Part shown: one piece after another, positions 47,224-57,211 of the stretch | How positions within the stretch are numbered: the first letter of the stretch is position 1 | Layout: the number at the start of each line of letters is the position of its first letter | Origin: Pseudoramibacter alactolyticus ATCC 23263 | Lineage (GTDB): Bacteria > Bacillota > Clostridia > Eubacteriales > Eubacteriaceae | Direction: 5' to 3' | DNA length: 64,000 nucleotides | Assembly: GCF_000185505.1 (NCBI RefSeq) | Contig: NZ_GL622359.1 | Location: 369,782 to 433,781 of the forward strand | Made by a program: the position numbers and the translations under genes | Notes under the pieces: generated by a model | Databases searched by the model: none | Told to the model about the DNA's origin: nothing | The model's input: the letters and a program-made list of their open reading frames with translations, nothing else

Positions 47224-49191
47224 ATGCGATCTCAATTAAAAACCAAACAGGCAATCCAAAAATGTTATGAAGATTTGCAGAAAAATGCTTCGAATTTAGA
47301 AGCTTTTAATCGGCTTTTAGCGTTGATGGTCGCGCGCATTTTGGGTGATCGAAAAATATTATCGATTCATGATTTTCGGGCACATTGTCCGACGTTGCCC
47401 CAGATAATGGCCGGTTGGAAGCAGGATGTTCTCGCGGCGGAAGAAGATTGGGGGGCCTCGGCGCTGCAGGGATTGACAAGGCCGCTGCCGAATTCCGGCG
47501 GAAGATTATTGCGTGATCCATCGCTTTGCTTGGCACCGGAGTTTCTGGGCGATTATTATCAGTGGCTGATTCCCAAAACGGAGCGGCAGACCAGAGGCAT
47601 TTTTTATACGCCAAGCGATTTGGCGGAGCTGATGGCGAGTCATCTGGCGGACGCTCGGCGCGTTTTGGATCCTGCCTGCGGCGCCGGCAGTTTGTTATCG
47701 GCGGTTTACGATTTTCAAATGGCCCGATGCATGGATGAAAGCCAAAGAGACAGGCATCGCACATTACTTAAAGATGACCTCTGGGGAATGGATATGGATC
47801 CGGCGGCAGTCTGGCTGACGCGATGCCGGCTGGCGTTAAAATCCAATGAATATGTGTATCCCCGAAATATTCTGACCGGCGATGCCCTTTTTTCAGATAA
47901 AATAGCGACAAAACGATTTGATGGGGTAATTGTCAATCCGCCGTATATGGGGCATCGGCGGATGCCTTTTAAAAGGATGGCCGCTTTGCGCGAACGCTAT
48001 TCGGCGGTGTACGGCGACAAAGGCGATTTGGCCTATTGTTTTTTTGCGCTGGCCCATCGCGTTCTCAAACCGAAGGGGTGTGCGGTCTTTTTGACTTCGC
48101 GCTATTTTATGGAGGCGCAAAACGGCGAGCCGCTGCGCCGTTTTTTAATGCAAAGGATGCATGTTGAAACGCTTATCGATTATTATGGCTATCGGCCGAT
48201 GCGGGGGATCGGCATTGATCCGATGATTTCAGTTATGGCCAATCATGTGAAACCGAAAGCGACCGTAAAAATCTTTCGCCGACGCGTGGATGGCTGGCCC
48301 AAAAGCGGAAATAAGGCGGTCGAAGATGAAAAGTATTTTGAACGGTTTTCGCTGCCGCAGGCGGCATTAAACGCGGCGGGATGGCATTTATTGCCGCCGC
48401 AAACAAAAACGATTGTCGAGAAAATAGAAACGGCCTGCCGGTGTGCGCTGGGCGAAGTGGCCGCGTCTTTTCAGGGAGTGATCACCGGATGCGACGCGGC
48501 ATTTATCAGTCGCGCGGACACACTGCCGGTGGACGGCAAACCCTGGCCCTGTACGGCGCCGTGGATTAAAAATCGGCAGGTGGATGCATTCCGGATTGAA
48601 AAACCGACAATGGTTTTGATCAATATTACGGATGAAGAAGATTTGATCCGTTATCCGGCCATCAAAGGCAAGCTCGTGCCTTATCGTGATCGGCTCGAGA
48701 AACGGCGGGAATGTCGGCTGGGAAAAATTCCGTGGTATGCGCTGCAATGGCCGAGAAATAAGAAAAATTTCGAATCTCCAAAGATCGTTTTTCCCTATAA
48801 GGCAGAAAAAAATCGCTTTGCTTTGGATAAAAATCGCTTTTATTTTTCAGCGGATGTTTACGGCATTACCAGCGAGGAGATCCCGCTTGCAGCATTAACG
48901 GTTTTGCTCAACACACCCATTTACGATTTTTATTTTAAAGCCATCGCGAAAAAACTCGGCAACGCGTTGTTCGAATACTATCCCAGCACCTTAATGCGGC
49001 TTAAGCTCCCATCGCCGGACAATTTGATTTTTTGCAAACTAAAAAACCTTTATGATATAATCATGAACGCAGAGAATACTGGAAAATCAGTGAGACTTCG
49101 CCAAGCGGATCTTTTATTGGCGAAGACATTTCATCTGACGACGTCTGAATTAGAAATGATAGAGGACCGTTATGCAGGGCAGTTTTTTTGA
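47224..49191 (+). CDS. Solitary N6-adenine DNA methyltransferase, CamA-like
   Basis: A 655-residue SAM-dependent methyltransferase. After an N-terminal region of about 120 residues comes GIFYTPSDLAELM, motif I DPACGAGSLL, and the catalytic motif IV VNPPYMGH; the C-terminal half is a TaqI/Eco57I-like target-recognition domain with SFQGVITGCDAAFI, KRRECRLGKIPWYALQW and KNRFYFSADVYGI. From memory these match the C. difficile orphan methyltransferase CamA closely. No PD-(D/E)xK motif or nuclease gene is seen nearby. Start ATG 47224 has a weak ribosome site; a GTG/ATG-less upstream extension is rejected because it overlaps secG. Its last 20 nt overlap rarA. Confidence 0.85.
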   Translation: MRSQLKTKQAIQKCYEDLQKNASNLEAFNRLLALMVARILGDRKILSIHDFRAHCPTLPQIMAGWKQDVLAAEEDWGASALQGLTRPLPNSGGRLLRDPSLCLAPEFLGDYYQWLIPKTERQTRGIFYTPSDLAELMASHLADARRVLDPACGAGSLLSAVYDFQMARCMDESQRDRHRTLLKDDLWGMDMDPAAVWLTRCRLALKSNEYVYPRNILTGDALFSDKIATKRFDGVIVNPPYMGHRRMPFKRMAALRERYSAVYGDKGDLAYCFFALAHRVLKPKGCAVFLTSRYFMEAQNGEPLRRFLMQRMHVETLIDYYGYRPMRGIGIDPMISVMANHVKPKATVKIFRRRVDGWPKSGNKAVEDEKYFERFSLPQAALNAAGWHLLPPQTKTIVEKIETACRCALGEVAASFQGVITGCDAAFISRADTLPVDGKPWPCTAPWIKNRQVDAFRIEKPTMVLINITDEEDLIRYPAIKGKLVPYRDRLEKRRECRLGKIPWYALQWPRNKKNFESPKIVFPYKAEKNRFALDKNRFYFSADVYGITSEEIPLAALTVLLNTPIYDFYFKAIAKKLGNALFEYYPSTLMRLKLPSPDNLIFCKLKNLYDIIMNAENTGKSVRLRQADLLLAKTFHLTTSELEMIEDRYAGQFF

Positions 49192-50521
49192 CAGAACATT
49201 TGAAGATAACCAGGCTGCCAACGAACCGCTGACGGCCCGGATGCGCCCCGAAACGTTGGCGCATTTTTACGGGCAGGATCAAATTGTGGGAAAGGGTAAA
49301 TTGTTGACCCGTTTGATCACTGCCGATAAATTGACTTCTGCCATTTTTTATGGCCCGCCGGGAACCGGCAAAACAACGTTGGCCAAAATCATCGCCAGCC
49401 AAACAAAAGCGGCGTTTCATAGCTTGAATGCGGTGACCTCCGGAAAGAAGGAAATATCGGAGGTGATTGCAGAAGCCAGACAGAACATGGCGTTTTATGG
49501 GCGAAAAACGATTTTGTTTATTGATGAAGTCCACCGATTCAATAAAGCGCAGCAGGATGCCCTCTTGCCGAGTGTTGAAGATGGGCTTATTATTTTGATT
49601 GGGGCCACGACGGAAAATCCGTACTTTGAGATCAATGCAGCGTTGATTTCCAGATCGACGATTTTTGAATTCAATCCCCTTTCGGATGCGGCGATTGAGA
49701 CCATTTTAAAAGATGCGCTGACTGATTCTGAAAAGGGCTATGGTCAGATGCGAGTCGAGCTGACTGATGCGGCGAGAAAACATTTGGTGTCTGTGGCCAA
49801 TGGAGACGTCCGCAAAGCACTCAACGCTTTGGAATTGGCGGTTTTAACGGCGGATAAAACACCAGAAGGCAAGATCCTGATAAATCTTGAAGTCGTTCAG
49901 GAATGCATTCGGACCAAGGCGCTGCAGTATGATAAAAACGGGGATAACCATTACGATACGATTTCCGCTTTTATCAAGAGTATCCGGGGCTCAGATCCGG
50001 ACGCGGCGCTGTTTTGGATGGCTAAGATGATTGAAGCGGGGGAAGATCCCGGATTTATTGCCAGGCGCATGGTGATTTCCGCTTCAGAAGATATTGGCAA
50101 TGCGGAACCCATGGCATTGACGTTGGCCGTTAGTGCAGCCCAGGCTGTTGACATGATTGGTTTGCCGGAAGCCAGAATCAATCTTGCTCAGGCCGTCGCT
50201 TATTTGGCGTCCTGCCCGAAAAGCAATGCCGCCGTTCGGGGGATTCAGGCTGCAACGCAGGCTGTTAAATACGAATCGAATGGGCAGGTTCCGGCTCACC
50301 TGCAGGATGCCCACTACACCGGGAGTCAGGCCATGGGCAGAGGTTTATCTTATTGCTATCCCCATGATTTTCCTAAACATTATGTGTCGCAGCAATATTT
50401 GCCAACGGATATTGACGGCAGTACTTTTTATCAGCCGACAGAAAATGGTCATGAAAAAGTGATGAAAGCGCGCTTAATGCGATTAAAAGAGATTGACCAT
50501 TCAGAGGATGAGGAGCATTAA
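49172..50521 (+). CDS. rarA: Replication-associated recombination protein A (MgsA/RarA AAA+ ATPase)
   Basis: A 449-residue ATPase related to clamp-loader proteins that acts at stalled replication forks. N-terminal FDRTFEDNQAANEPLTARMRP is followed by Walker A GPPGTGKTTLA, Walker B ILFIDEVHRF, sensor 1 GATTENPYF, and the MgsA tetramerisation domain with ASEDIGNAEPMAL. GAGGACC precedes the ATG. Its start lies inside the methyltransferase gene and the next gene begins 3 nt after its stop. Confidence 0.95.
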   Translation: MQGSFFDRTFEDNQAANEPLTARMRPETLAHFYGQDQIVGKGKLLTRLITADKLTSAIFYGPPGTGKTTLAKIIASQTKAAFHSLNAVTSGKKEISEVIAEARQNMAFYGRKTILFIDEVHRFNKAQQDALLPSVEDGLIILIGATTENPYFEINAALISRSTIFEFNPLSDAAIETILKDALTDSEKGYGQMRVELTDAARKHLVSVANGDVRKALNALELAVLTADKTPEGKILINLEVVQECIRTKALQYDKNGDNHYDTISAFIKSIRGSDPDAALFWMAKMIEAGEDPGFIARRMVISASEDIGNAEPMALTLAVSAAQAVDMIGLPEARINLAQAVAYLASCPKSNAAVRGIQAATQAVKYESNGQVPAHLQDAHYTGSQAMGRGLSYCYPHDFPKHYVSQQYLPTDIDGSTFYQPTENGHEKVMKARLMRLKEIDHSEDEEH

Positions 50522-50524
50522 TCA

Positions 50525-53461
50525 ATGAATAAATTTCAAGAAAAGTTCAAATTAAATCAGACTTATCATGGCTTTACCTTGAAACGGCAAGAATATCTTG
50601 ACAGTGTTCAGGGGACGGCCTATTATTTTGTTTACGGAAAAACACAGACACCATTGTTGTATATTGCGAATGACGATCATAATAAAGTTTTTCACATCGC
50701 ATTTCGGACACCGTCGAACAACAGCACCGGCGTGGCCCATATTAATGAGCATACCGTGCTTTGCGGCTCCCGAAAATATCCGCTGAAAGAGCCCTTTGTA
50801 GAATTAATCAAAGGGTCGCTAAACACTTTTCTTAATGCGATGACCTATCCGGATAAAACGGTTTATCCGGTGGCCAGCACCAATGACAAAGATTTTATGA
50901 ATTTGATGGATGTGTATTTGGATGCTGTCTTTTATCCAAACATTTATCAGAAGGAAGAAATTTTTAAACAGGAAGGCTGGCATTATCATTTAGAAAAACC
51001 GGAAGATCCCATCACCTATAATGGTGTGGTTTATAACGAAATGAAGGGTGTTTATTCCAGCCCGGAAGAAGTGCTTCACAATGAATTGCTCAAGCAATTG
51101 TATCCTGACTCGATTTATGGAAAGGAATCCGGCGGCTATCCGGATAACATTCCGGATTTAGCGTATCCGGATTTTCTGGATTTTCATTCGCGTTTTTATC
51201 ATCCGTCCAATGCTTTTATATATTTATATGGCGACGGTGATATGGATGCGCATCTGGCTTATTTAGACGCAGAATATCTATCGCATTTTGAATATAAAGA
51301 AATTGACAGTCGTATTCGTCTGCAAAGACCGCTGACGGCTATGCGCCATGCGACGGCAACTTATCCGTTTTCCGGGGAAAAGGATTTGAAACAGAAAGAT
51401 TACCTGACGATTGGTTGGGTTCTCAATGATCTGGGAGATGACTGGCTGGCCTTTGATATTTTGACCAATGTATTGTTGGGAGATAACTCCTACCCACTAA
51501 AAAAGGCGTTGCTGGATTTAGATATCAGCGATGATATCTCTTACTCTTACACGACTTCGATGGAACAGCCGTATTTCGCGATTTCTTTTAAAAATACCGA
51601 TCACACCAAAGAAGAATTGATTGGCGCGACGATCGAAAAGACGTTAACAGACTTGGTCAAGAACGGCATTGACCCGAAAAATCTTGAAGCCGGGATTAAT
51701 TCGGCAGCTTTTACCATCAAGGAACAGGATTTTGGTTCCTATCCCAAGGGGCTGATGTTTGGCCTTGAGCTGATGGATACCTGGCTTTACGGCGGAGATC
51801 CGCTGGATCATCTGCGATACGATGACGCGCTTGACCGCATTCACCAGATGCAGAAAAACCGCGGGTTTGAAGATCTCATTCAGCGGCTGCTGCTCAATAA
51901 TCATCATGCGGCGACGGTCAGCATTACGCCGGATCCGGAGCTATCGGCCAAAAAAGAAACGGCGCTCTCCCAACAATTAGCCGATTATAAAGATCAATTA
52001 TCCGATAATGAGATTAAGACTTTAGTGGATCAAACGCAGACGTTGCTCGCCTACCAAAGCAGTCCGGACACAAACGAAGCCTTGGAGACCATTCCCAAGT
52101 TGTCTTTGGATGATCTGGGAAAGGCTGCCAGAGAGATTCCATTCGCCAGAGGGACGATGGACCAACACTTGGTGCTTTGGCATCCGGCAGAAACGGCGGG
52201 TATTGTTTATGTCAAGCTGATGTTTGATGTGCGGACCATTGCGCAAGAAGATTTGCCGGTGTTGGGGCTGCTGAATAAACTACTCTTTAATGTCAATACA
52301 AAATCCTACGACGTTGAAACGCTCAACCGGGAAATTCAGATTAAAACCGGCGGGATCAGCAGCAGCATAGAGTCTTTTGACCACACCGTCAGGGCCGGGG
52401 ACTATCGTCCTGTGTTGACGATCTCCGGAAAAGTGCTGCAGGAACATTTGCCGGATTTGATGGCTTTAATGATTGAGGGGATAACAGCATCGTTATTTGA
52501 TAACCGCAAAATCATCGGTGACATCATTCAAGAACAACATATGGCTGCCGAATCTAAATTTTTGTCGGCGGGCAATACGGTGGCCGTTCAGCGCCTGCAG
52601 TCTTATTATTCTCAGTCGGCGGCTCTTTATCAGAAAGTTGGCGGCGTGGACTTCGGGCGTTATTTGGCAAGGCTCGATAAAGCGTTAGAAGATCAATTTG
52701 AAACTTTGGCAGCCGATCTTAATCGTGTGGCATATCAGGTGTTTAACCGCAATCACATGACGATCTCGATTACCTGTGAGCCGAGCATTCAAAATCGTGT
52801 TTATCATCAGGTTAAAACAGCGATGGATACCTTGCCACAGAAAGCGGTTTCCCTGCATACCTATCGCTTCGATACGGAAGTTTTAAATGAAGGATTTATG
52901 ACCGCAGCAAAGATTAATTATGTGGCGAAGGGATTTAACATTAAAAAATTAGGACATTCATATAATGGCGCCTTCTTTGTATTGAAAACCATTATAGGGA
53001 TGGACTACCTTTGGAATCGCATCCGCCTTCAGGGCGGTGCCTATGGCGCAGCGTTCGGGATTGCCCGTTCAGGGGAGCTTGCGTTCTCCTCCTACCGGGA
53101 TCCACAATTGGCCAAATCGCTGGCAACTTATAATGGCGCCGGTCAATACATTAGGCGTCTCGATATGACACAGCGTGAATTAGAAAAGTACATTATTGGC
53201 GCTATTTCTGCAAAAGATCATCCGGTATCTCAAGCGATGACATCGCATATGGCAGACAGCATGTATCTCACCGGAATCACGGCGGAAGACCGGCAGCGGG
53301 AAAGAGATGAAATTCTCAGTGTCAAACTTCAGGATCTAAGAGATTGCGGCGAAATCGTCGATGAAGCGATGCAGCAAAATAATTTATGCGTCGTCGGCAA
53401 CGAAGAATTAATTAGAAACAATCAAGAAATATTTAACAATGTCACATATATCTTTGAATAA
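50525..53461 (+). CDS. M16C insulinase-family metalloprotease (presequence protease-like)
   Basis: A 978-residue zinc peptidase of the one-chain four-domain type that encloses and degrades peptides. The inverted zinc motif HINEH is near residue 75, and the third ligand Glu lies in NEMKGVYSSPEEV. No signal peptide is seen, so a cytoplasmic peptide-clearing role is likely. GAGGAG precedes the ATG. The 3' end overlaps dacF by 23 nt. Confidence 0.93.
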   Translation: MNKFQEKFKLNQTYHGFTLKRQEYLDSVQGTAYYFVYGKTQTPLLYIANDDHNKVFHIAFRTPSNNSTGVAHINEHTVLCGSRKYPLKEPFVELIKGSLNTFLNAMTYPDKTVYPVASTNDKDFMNLMDVYLDAVFYPNIYQKEEIFKQEGWHYHLEKPEDPITYNGVVYNEMKGVYSSPEEVLHNELLKQLYPDSIYGKESGGYPDNIPDLAYPDFLDFHSRFYHPSNAFIYLYGDGDMDAHLAYLDAEYLSHFEYKEIDSRIRLQRPLTAMRHATATYPFSGEKDLKQKDYLTIGWVLNDLGDDWLAFDILTNVLLGDNSYPLKKALLDLDISDDISYSYTTSMEQPYFAISFKNTDHTKEELIGATIEKTLTDLVKNGIDPKNLEAGINSAAFTIKEQDFGSYPKGLMFGLELMDTWLYGGDPLDHLRYDDALDRIHQMQKNRGFEDLIQRLLLNNHHAATVSITPDPELSAKKETALSQQLADYKDQLSDNEIKTLVDQTQTLLAYQSSPDTNEALETIPKLSLDDLGKAAREIPFARGTMDQHLVLWHPAETAGIVYVKLMFDVRTIAQEDLPVLGLLNKLLFNVNTKSYDVETLNREIQIKTGGISSSIESFDHTVRAGDYRPVLTISGKVLQEHLPDLMALMIEGITASLFDNRKIIGDIIQEQHMAAESKFLSAGNTVAVQRLQSYYSQSAALYQKVGGVDFGRYLARLDKALEDQFETLAADLNRVAYQVFNRNHMTISITCEPSIQNRVYHQVKTAMDTLPQKAVSLHTYRFDTEVLNEGFMTAAKINYVAKGFNIKKLGHSYNGAFFVLKTIIGMDYLWNRIRLQGGAYGAAFGIARSGELAFSSYRDPQLAKSLATYNGAGQYIRRLDMTQRELEKYIIGAISAKDHPVSQAMTSHMADSMYLTGITAEDRQRERDEILSVKLQDLRDCGEIVDEAMQQNNLCVVGNEELIRNNQEIFNNVTYIFE

Positions 53462-54842
53462 CTTAACTCGACGATCAATGGCCGTTTTTGTTTTGATTTT
53501 GACCTTTGCAGTGGTTACCTGTTTACCGGCTTATGCGGCAATGCCCAGCTATACCGGCGATGAAGCTGTTTATGCAGTGGAAGAAAAAAGCGGCGATGTC
53601 ATTACAGCTCAAAATGAGCACAAGCGAATGTATCCGGCGAGCACCACTAAAATGATGACGACTTTGGTGGCGCTGGATTACGTGGCGGATAAAATGGATC
53701 AGCAGGTTAAAATCGGAGACGAAGTTTCGCTGATTACGGCTGATTCCTCCAAAGCAGATCTCAAAAAAGGAGATACCTGCACGTGGCGGCAGCTGTTTTA
53801 CGGATTGCTTTTGCCTTCAGGCAATGACGCGGCGTTGGCTATTGCCAAAAATATTGGACGGGCGGCATCAGGGGATCGCGAACTCGGCACAGATAAGGCG
53901 ATTGATAAATTTGTATCGTTAATGAATCGTAAAGCGGCACAGCTGCAATTGGAGGATTCCCATTTTGTGAATCCGCATGGACTGCACGATGCCAATCACT
54001 ATACGACGGCGGCTGATTTGGAAAAAATTTCTGCGGCGGCACTTGAAAATCCGACCATTCGAAAAATTGTTCAAACCAAGGTCTATTCTTGTAAACTCAA
54101 AAGCGGTCAAAAGAAATGGATCAATACCAATTCCCTGATTATCAGCACGAATGATCTTGCTAAAGTAAGGGAATCTTCCCATAACGGCAAACAATACAAT
54201 CCTTATGCTACCGGAGTGAAAACCGGGCATACGGATGAAGCCGGCCGCTGTTTGGTTTTTTCTTCAAAGGATGGAGATAAAACCATGGTTGCGGTTATTT
54301 TGCACAGCGATAATCAAATTTTCACACAAGCGAATGGCGTTATCAATTCGCTGCACAGCGATTTCTCCCGGATTAATTGGGGGAAGCCATCAGGCTACTA
54401 TCGCTCTGTGCAGTTAAAACACGTTCATTTTGCGGATGACAACGTGTTGAAGCTTTATTTTAAAGAGGAAGCCTCTTCGATGGTTGAAACATCGGAAAAA
54501 AGTGCATACACAACGCGCTTACAACTGGATAATCAGCTTTTTACCAAGAAAAAAGCCGGCGTGTATCGCTTGAATGAGGATCTTAAAAGCGGCCAACAAG
54601 TTGGGGTGCTCAAGGTTTATAAAAATCATCAGTTGGTTAAAAAGCTTCGTTTAAAGTCAAAGGCTGATACGAAAACGCGCAATTTTGTGGATTATCTCTT
54701 ATTCTTTGTTATCGCTGGGGTGATAATCTGGTTGATTTTATACCTTTATGCCAAGCGAACAGCGTATCTCAGGCGTCAACGGCTGCGCCGGCACAGGCAG
54801 AGAAACGAACGTGCATCTGCGCGACGTACACAAAAAAGGTGA
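53439..54842 (+). CDS. D-alanyl-D-alanine carboxypeptidase (DacF-like low-molecular-weight PBP)
   Basis: A 467-residue exported enzyme that trims pentapeptide side chains. The signal peptide (about residues 14-33, ending AYA) is followed by the SxxK motif PASTTKMMT, SxN in LPSGNDAAL, and KTG in TGVKTGHTDEAG. A C-terminal membrane anchor lies near residues 410-430 with a very Arg-rich cytoplasmic tail, which differs from the amphipathic tail of classic DacA. The start overlaps the M16 gene; an ATG at 53478 would shorten the basic N-terminus and is less likely. Confidence 0.92.
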   Translation: MSHISLNNLTRRSMAVFVLILTFAVVTCLPAYAAMPSYTGDEAVYAVEEKSGDVITAQNEHKRMYPASTTKMMTTLVALDYVADKMDQQVKIGDEVSLITADSSKADLKKGDTCTWRQLFYGLLLPSGNDAALAIAKNIGRAASGDRELGTDKAIDKFVSLMNRKAAQLQLEDSHFVNPHGLHDANHYTTAADLEKISAAALENPTIRKIVQTKVYSCKLKSGQKKWINTNSLIISTNDLAKVRESSHNGKQYNPYATGVKTGHTDEAGRCLVFSSKDGDKTMVAVILHSDNQIFTQANGVINSLHSDFSRINWGKPSGYYRSVQLKHVHFADDNVLKLYFKEEASSMVETSEKSAYTTRLQLDNQLFTKKKAGVYRLNEDLKSGQQVGVLKVYKNHQLVKKLRLKSKADTKTRNFVDYLLFFVIAGVIIWLILYLYAKRTAYLRRQRLRRHRQRNERASARRTQKR

Positions 54843-54844
54843 TC
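54837..54844 (+). promoter_or_regulatory. Ribosome site that sets the U32 start
   Basis: AGGTGATC is an exact match to part of the extended anti-Shine-Dalgarno complement and lies 6 nt before TTG 54851. It overlaps the dacF stop codon, linking the two genes. Confidence 0.75.
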
Positions 54845-54850
54845 AAACGA

Positions 54851-57199
54851 TTGAAACAAAAAAACAATAGGCCGGAAATTTTGGCACCGGCGGGCAACGA
54901 AGCCGGCATTATCGCTGCGATTAATGCCGGCGCCGACGCTGTCTATTTTGGCGGAAAATTTTTTAACGCCAGACAGCGGGCTGATAACCTGGATGAAAAA
55001 GCCATTCGTCATTGTGTGCGTTTGTGCCATCAGCATGACATCAAGGCCTATTTGACATTAAATATTTTAGTAAAAGATAGCGAGTGGGATGAACTGCTCG
55101 ACTATCTTTGTTTTTTGGAAACGTCCGGACTCGATGGATTAATTGTTCAGGACCCGGGCCTTATTTGGGTTTTGCGGCGATATTATCCGCAAATAAAATT
55201 ACAAACCAGCACACAAGCGTCGGTCGGCGGTCTTTTTGGCGTATTATTTTTTGAAACGATGGGATTCACGCGGGTGGTTCTGCCGAGGGAAATGCCCATT
55301 GCCGAAGTGTATGATATCAAAAAGCACAGCCGGATAGAGCTCAAGGTCTTTGCTCACGGGGCTTTATGTTTTGCCAGATCAGGACAGTGCCTGATGAGCA
55401 GCCTGATCGGCGGGCGCAGCGGCAACCGTGGCCTATGTGCCCAGCCTTGCCGGCAATACTATCATCTGATGGATACGCAGGGGAAACCAGTGCGGGAGGG
55501 CTATTTGCTGTCGATGAAGGATTTGAACACCCAAACGCATCTGGAAGAAATCGCAGATGCCGGCGTCAGTGCATTCAAAATTGAAGGCCGGTTAAAAAAC
55601 CAAGCGTATATTTATGCGACAACCAAAGCCTATGCGCAGATCCCTGAGGATGCGAAACAAGCGCCGATCAATTTGGATGCGATTTTCAGCCGAGATTTTA
55701 CCGCCGGCTGGCTTTTTGATCTGCATCATCATATCAATGCGCACGTTCAGAAAAAAAGAGGCGAGTTGATCGGTGAAGTTGAAAAGGTGGGCAGGCGTGA
55801 AATGGTCGTGACACTAAAAAAGGGTGTGACGCTGGCAGCAGGAGACGGATTGGCCTTCGGGAAAGCTGCCGATCGTGGCATGCGGGTCGAAAACGTTCAA
55901 AACATTCGCGGGCAGGGAAACCGCGTCAGGGTTTTCGGCCATTCGGCAGCGCGAGCACATGAGCCGGTCTATCGCAATAAGAACAGCCGAATGCTTGCGG
56001 CGATTGCGTCAGCGGCAGAAAGGCCCGTCGATTTTAATCCGCTAGCCTTGTCGATTGATTTGGATCTGAAGAAAGACCGACCGATTCACTATAAGGCACG
56101 TGCGGATGAACGACAAATTGAAGGCCGCATTGCAATCGTGCCGTCACGGGCCCAGAAGCATCCGCTGGATCAAAAAATGATTCAAGGCCAATTGCAAAAA
56201 TTGGGCGGGACGGATTATCTTTTGGCGGATTTGCATATAAAAATGACGGATGCTCTTTTTTTATCGAAGAAAGACCTTAATCGGGTTCGCCGCGGAGTGA
56301 TTGAACAATTGGATGCTCCTGGAAAACGCAAGATTGATTTGTCGGTATTATGGTCAACCCCAAGAAAAATTCGGGATGGGCACCCCCCGATATCCCTTGA
56401 AGTCAGAGGGCTTGATCAAATAGAGGCACTGCGCGAATGTCAGCCGGATGAATGGGTTTTGCCATTGGATGGCGTCAAATCCATACCGCGGTTGCATGGA
56501 CTGGTTCAACAGTTAAAAAAAGAAAACGCCGCGGTCAGAATCGCTTTTCCGCATATCATGAACACGCAAAGCTGCCGCTCACTGGCTGCCCATTTGGATG
56601 AGATTGAAGCAATGGCGGCGGATGGTTATCTGGCTCGCAATTATGAAACACTTTATCTTCTTCGGCAGATAAAGCGGCCGATCGAAGCCGATGCATCTTT
56701 GCATGTGTTTAACACCGTGACGACCAAGGCCCTTGGCGAATGGGGGTGCGCTTCGGCCGCAATCTCTCATGAATTGGAAGCACCGGCGATTCAGTCGCTG
56801 TTAAAAAGATCGGCGTTGCCTTTGGTGCTTTCGGTATATGGTTTTCAGGCGGTCATGTTTTCGGATAATTGTGTGGTTGATTGCGATAAGAAACAGTGTT
56901 CCCGGTGTCCGCATCACGGCTTATATTTTTTAAAAGATCGCATGGGAAAGGTATTTCCGCTGGTGCTGGACAAAGCGGGGAAAACGGTGATCTATAACGC
57001 GGACAAGCTTTTTTTAACGCCTAAAATGCTCGAACCATTAAAAGGGATTGATCGCTATCGCATCCACGTGCTGAATGAAACGGCGGCAGAAATTTCGCAG
57101 GTGATGACAATTTACCGCAGCGGTCAAATGGCGAATCTGAACCAATTGGATGAGGGGCAGCATTTTACAGCGGGCAATTTCAAGCGAGGCGTTCAATAA
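54851..57199 (+). CDS. U32-family protein with DUF3656 (RlhA-like)
   Basis: A 782-residue protein. The U32 core starts EILAPAGNEAGIIAAINAGADAVYFGG (cited in part: residues 9-30), and SGQCLMSSLIGGRSGNRGLC with further Cys (AQPC) matches the U32 signature that binds an Fe-S cluster. A later Cys group CDKKQCSRCPHH lies near residue 680. The long form with DUF3656 resembles RlhA, which hydroxylates a cytidine in 23S rRNA; the older 'peptidase' label is doubtful. The TTG at 54851 is chosen for its ribosome site; a GTG at 54839 is in frame. Confidence 0.88.
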   Translation: MKQKNNRPEILAPAGNEAGIIAAINAGADAVYFGGKFFNARQRADNLDEKAIRHCVRLCHQHDIKAYLTLNILVKDSEWDELLDYLCFLETSGLDGLIVQDPGLIWVLRRYYPQIKLQTSTQASVGGLFGVLFFETMGFTRVVLPREMPIAEVYDIKKHSRIELKVFAHGALCFARSGQCLMSSLIGGRSGNRGLCAQPCRQYYHLMDTQGKPVREGYLLSMKDLNTQTHLEEIADAGVSAFKIEGRLKNQAYIYATTKAYAQIPEDAKQAPINLDAIFSRDFTAGWLFDLHHHINAHVQKKRGELIGEVEKVGRREMVVTLKKGVTLAAGDGLAFGKAADRGMRVENVQNIRGQGNRVRVFGHSAARAHEPVYRNKNSRMLAAIASAAERPVDFNPLALSIDLDLKKDRPIHYKARADERQIEGRIAIVPSRAQKHPLDQKMIQGQLQKLGGTDYLLADLHIKMTDALFLSKKDLNRVRRGVIEQLDAPGKRKIDLSVLWSTPRKIRDGHPPISLEVRGLDQIEALRECQPDEWVLPLDGVKSIPRLHGLVQQLKKENAAVRIAFPHIMNTQSCRSLAAHLDEIEAMAADGYLARNYETLYLLRQIKRPIEADASLHVFNTVTTKALGEWGCASAAISHELEAPAIQSLLKRSALPLVLSVYGFQAVMFSDNCVVDCDKKQCSRCPHHGLYFLKDRMGKVFPLVLDKAGKTVIYNADKLFLTPKMLEPLKGIDRYRIHVLNETAAEISQVMTIYRSGQMANLNQLDEGQHFTAGNFKRGVQ

Positions 57200-57211
57200 A
57201 GAGGAGTATCA

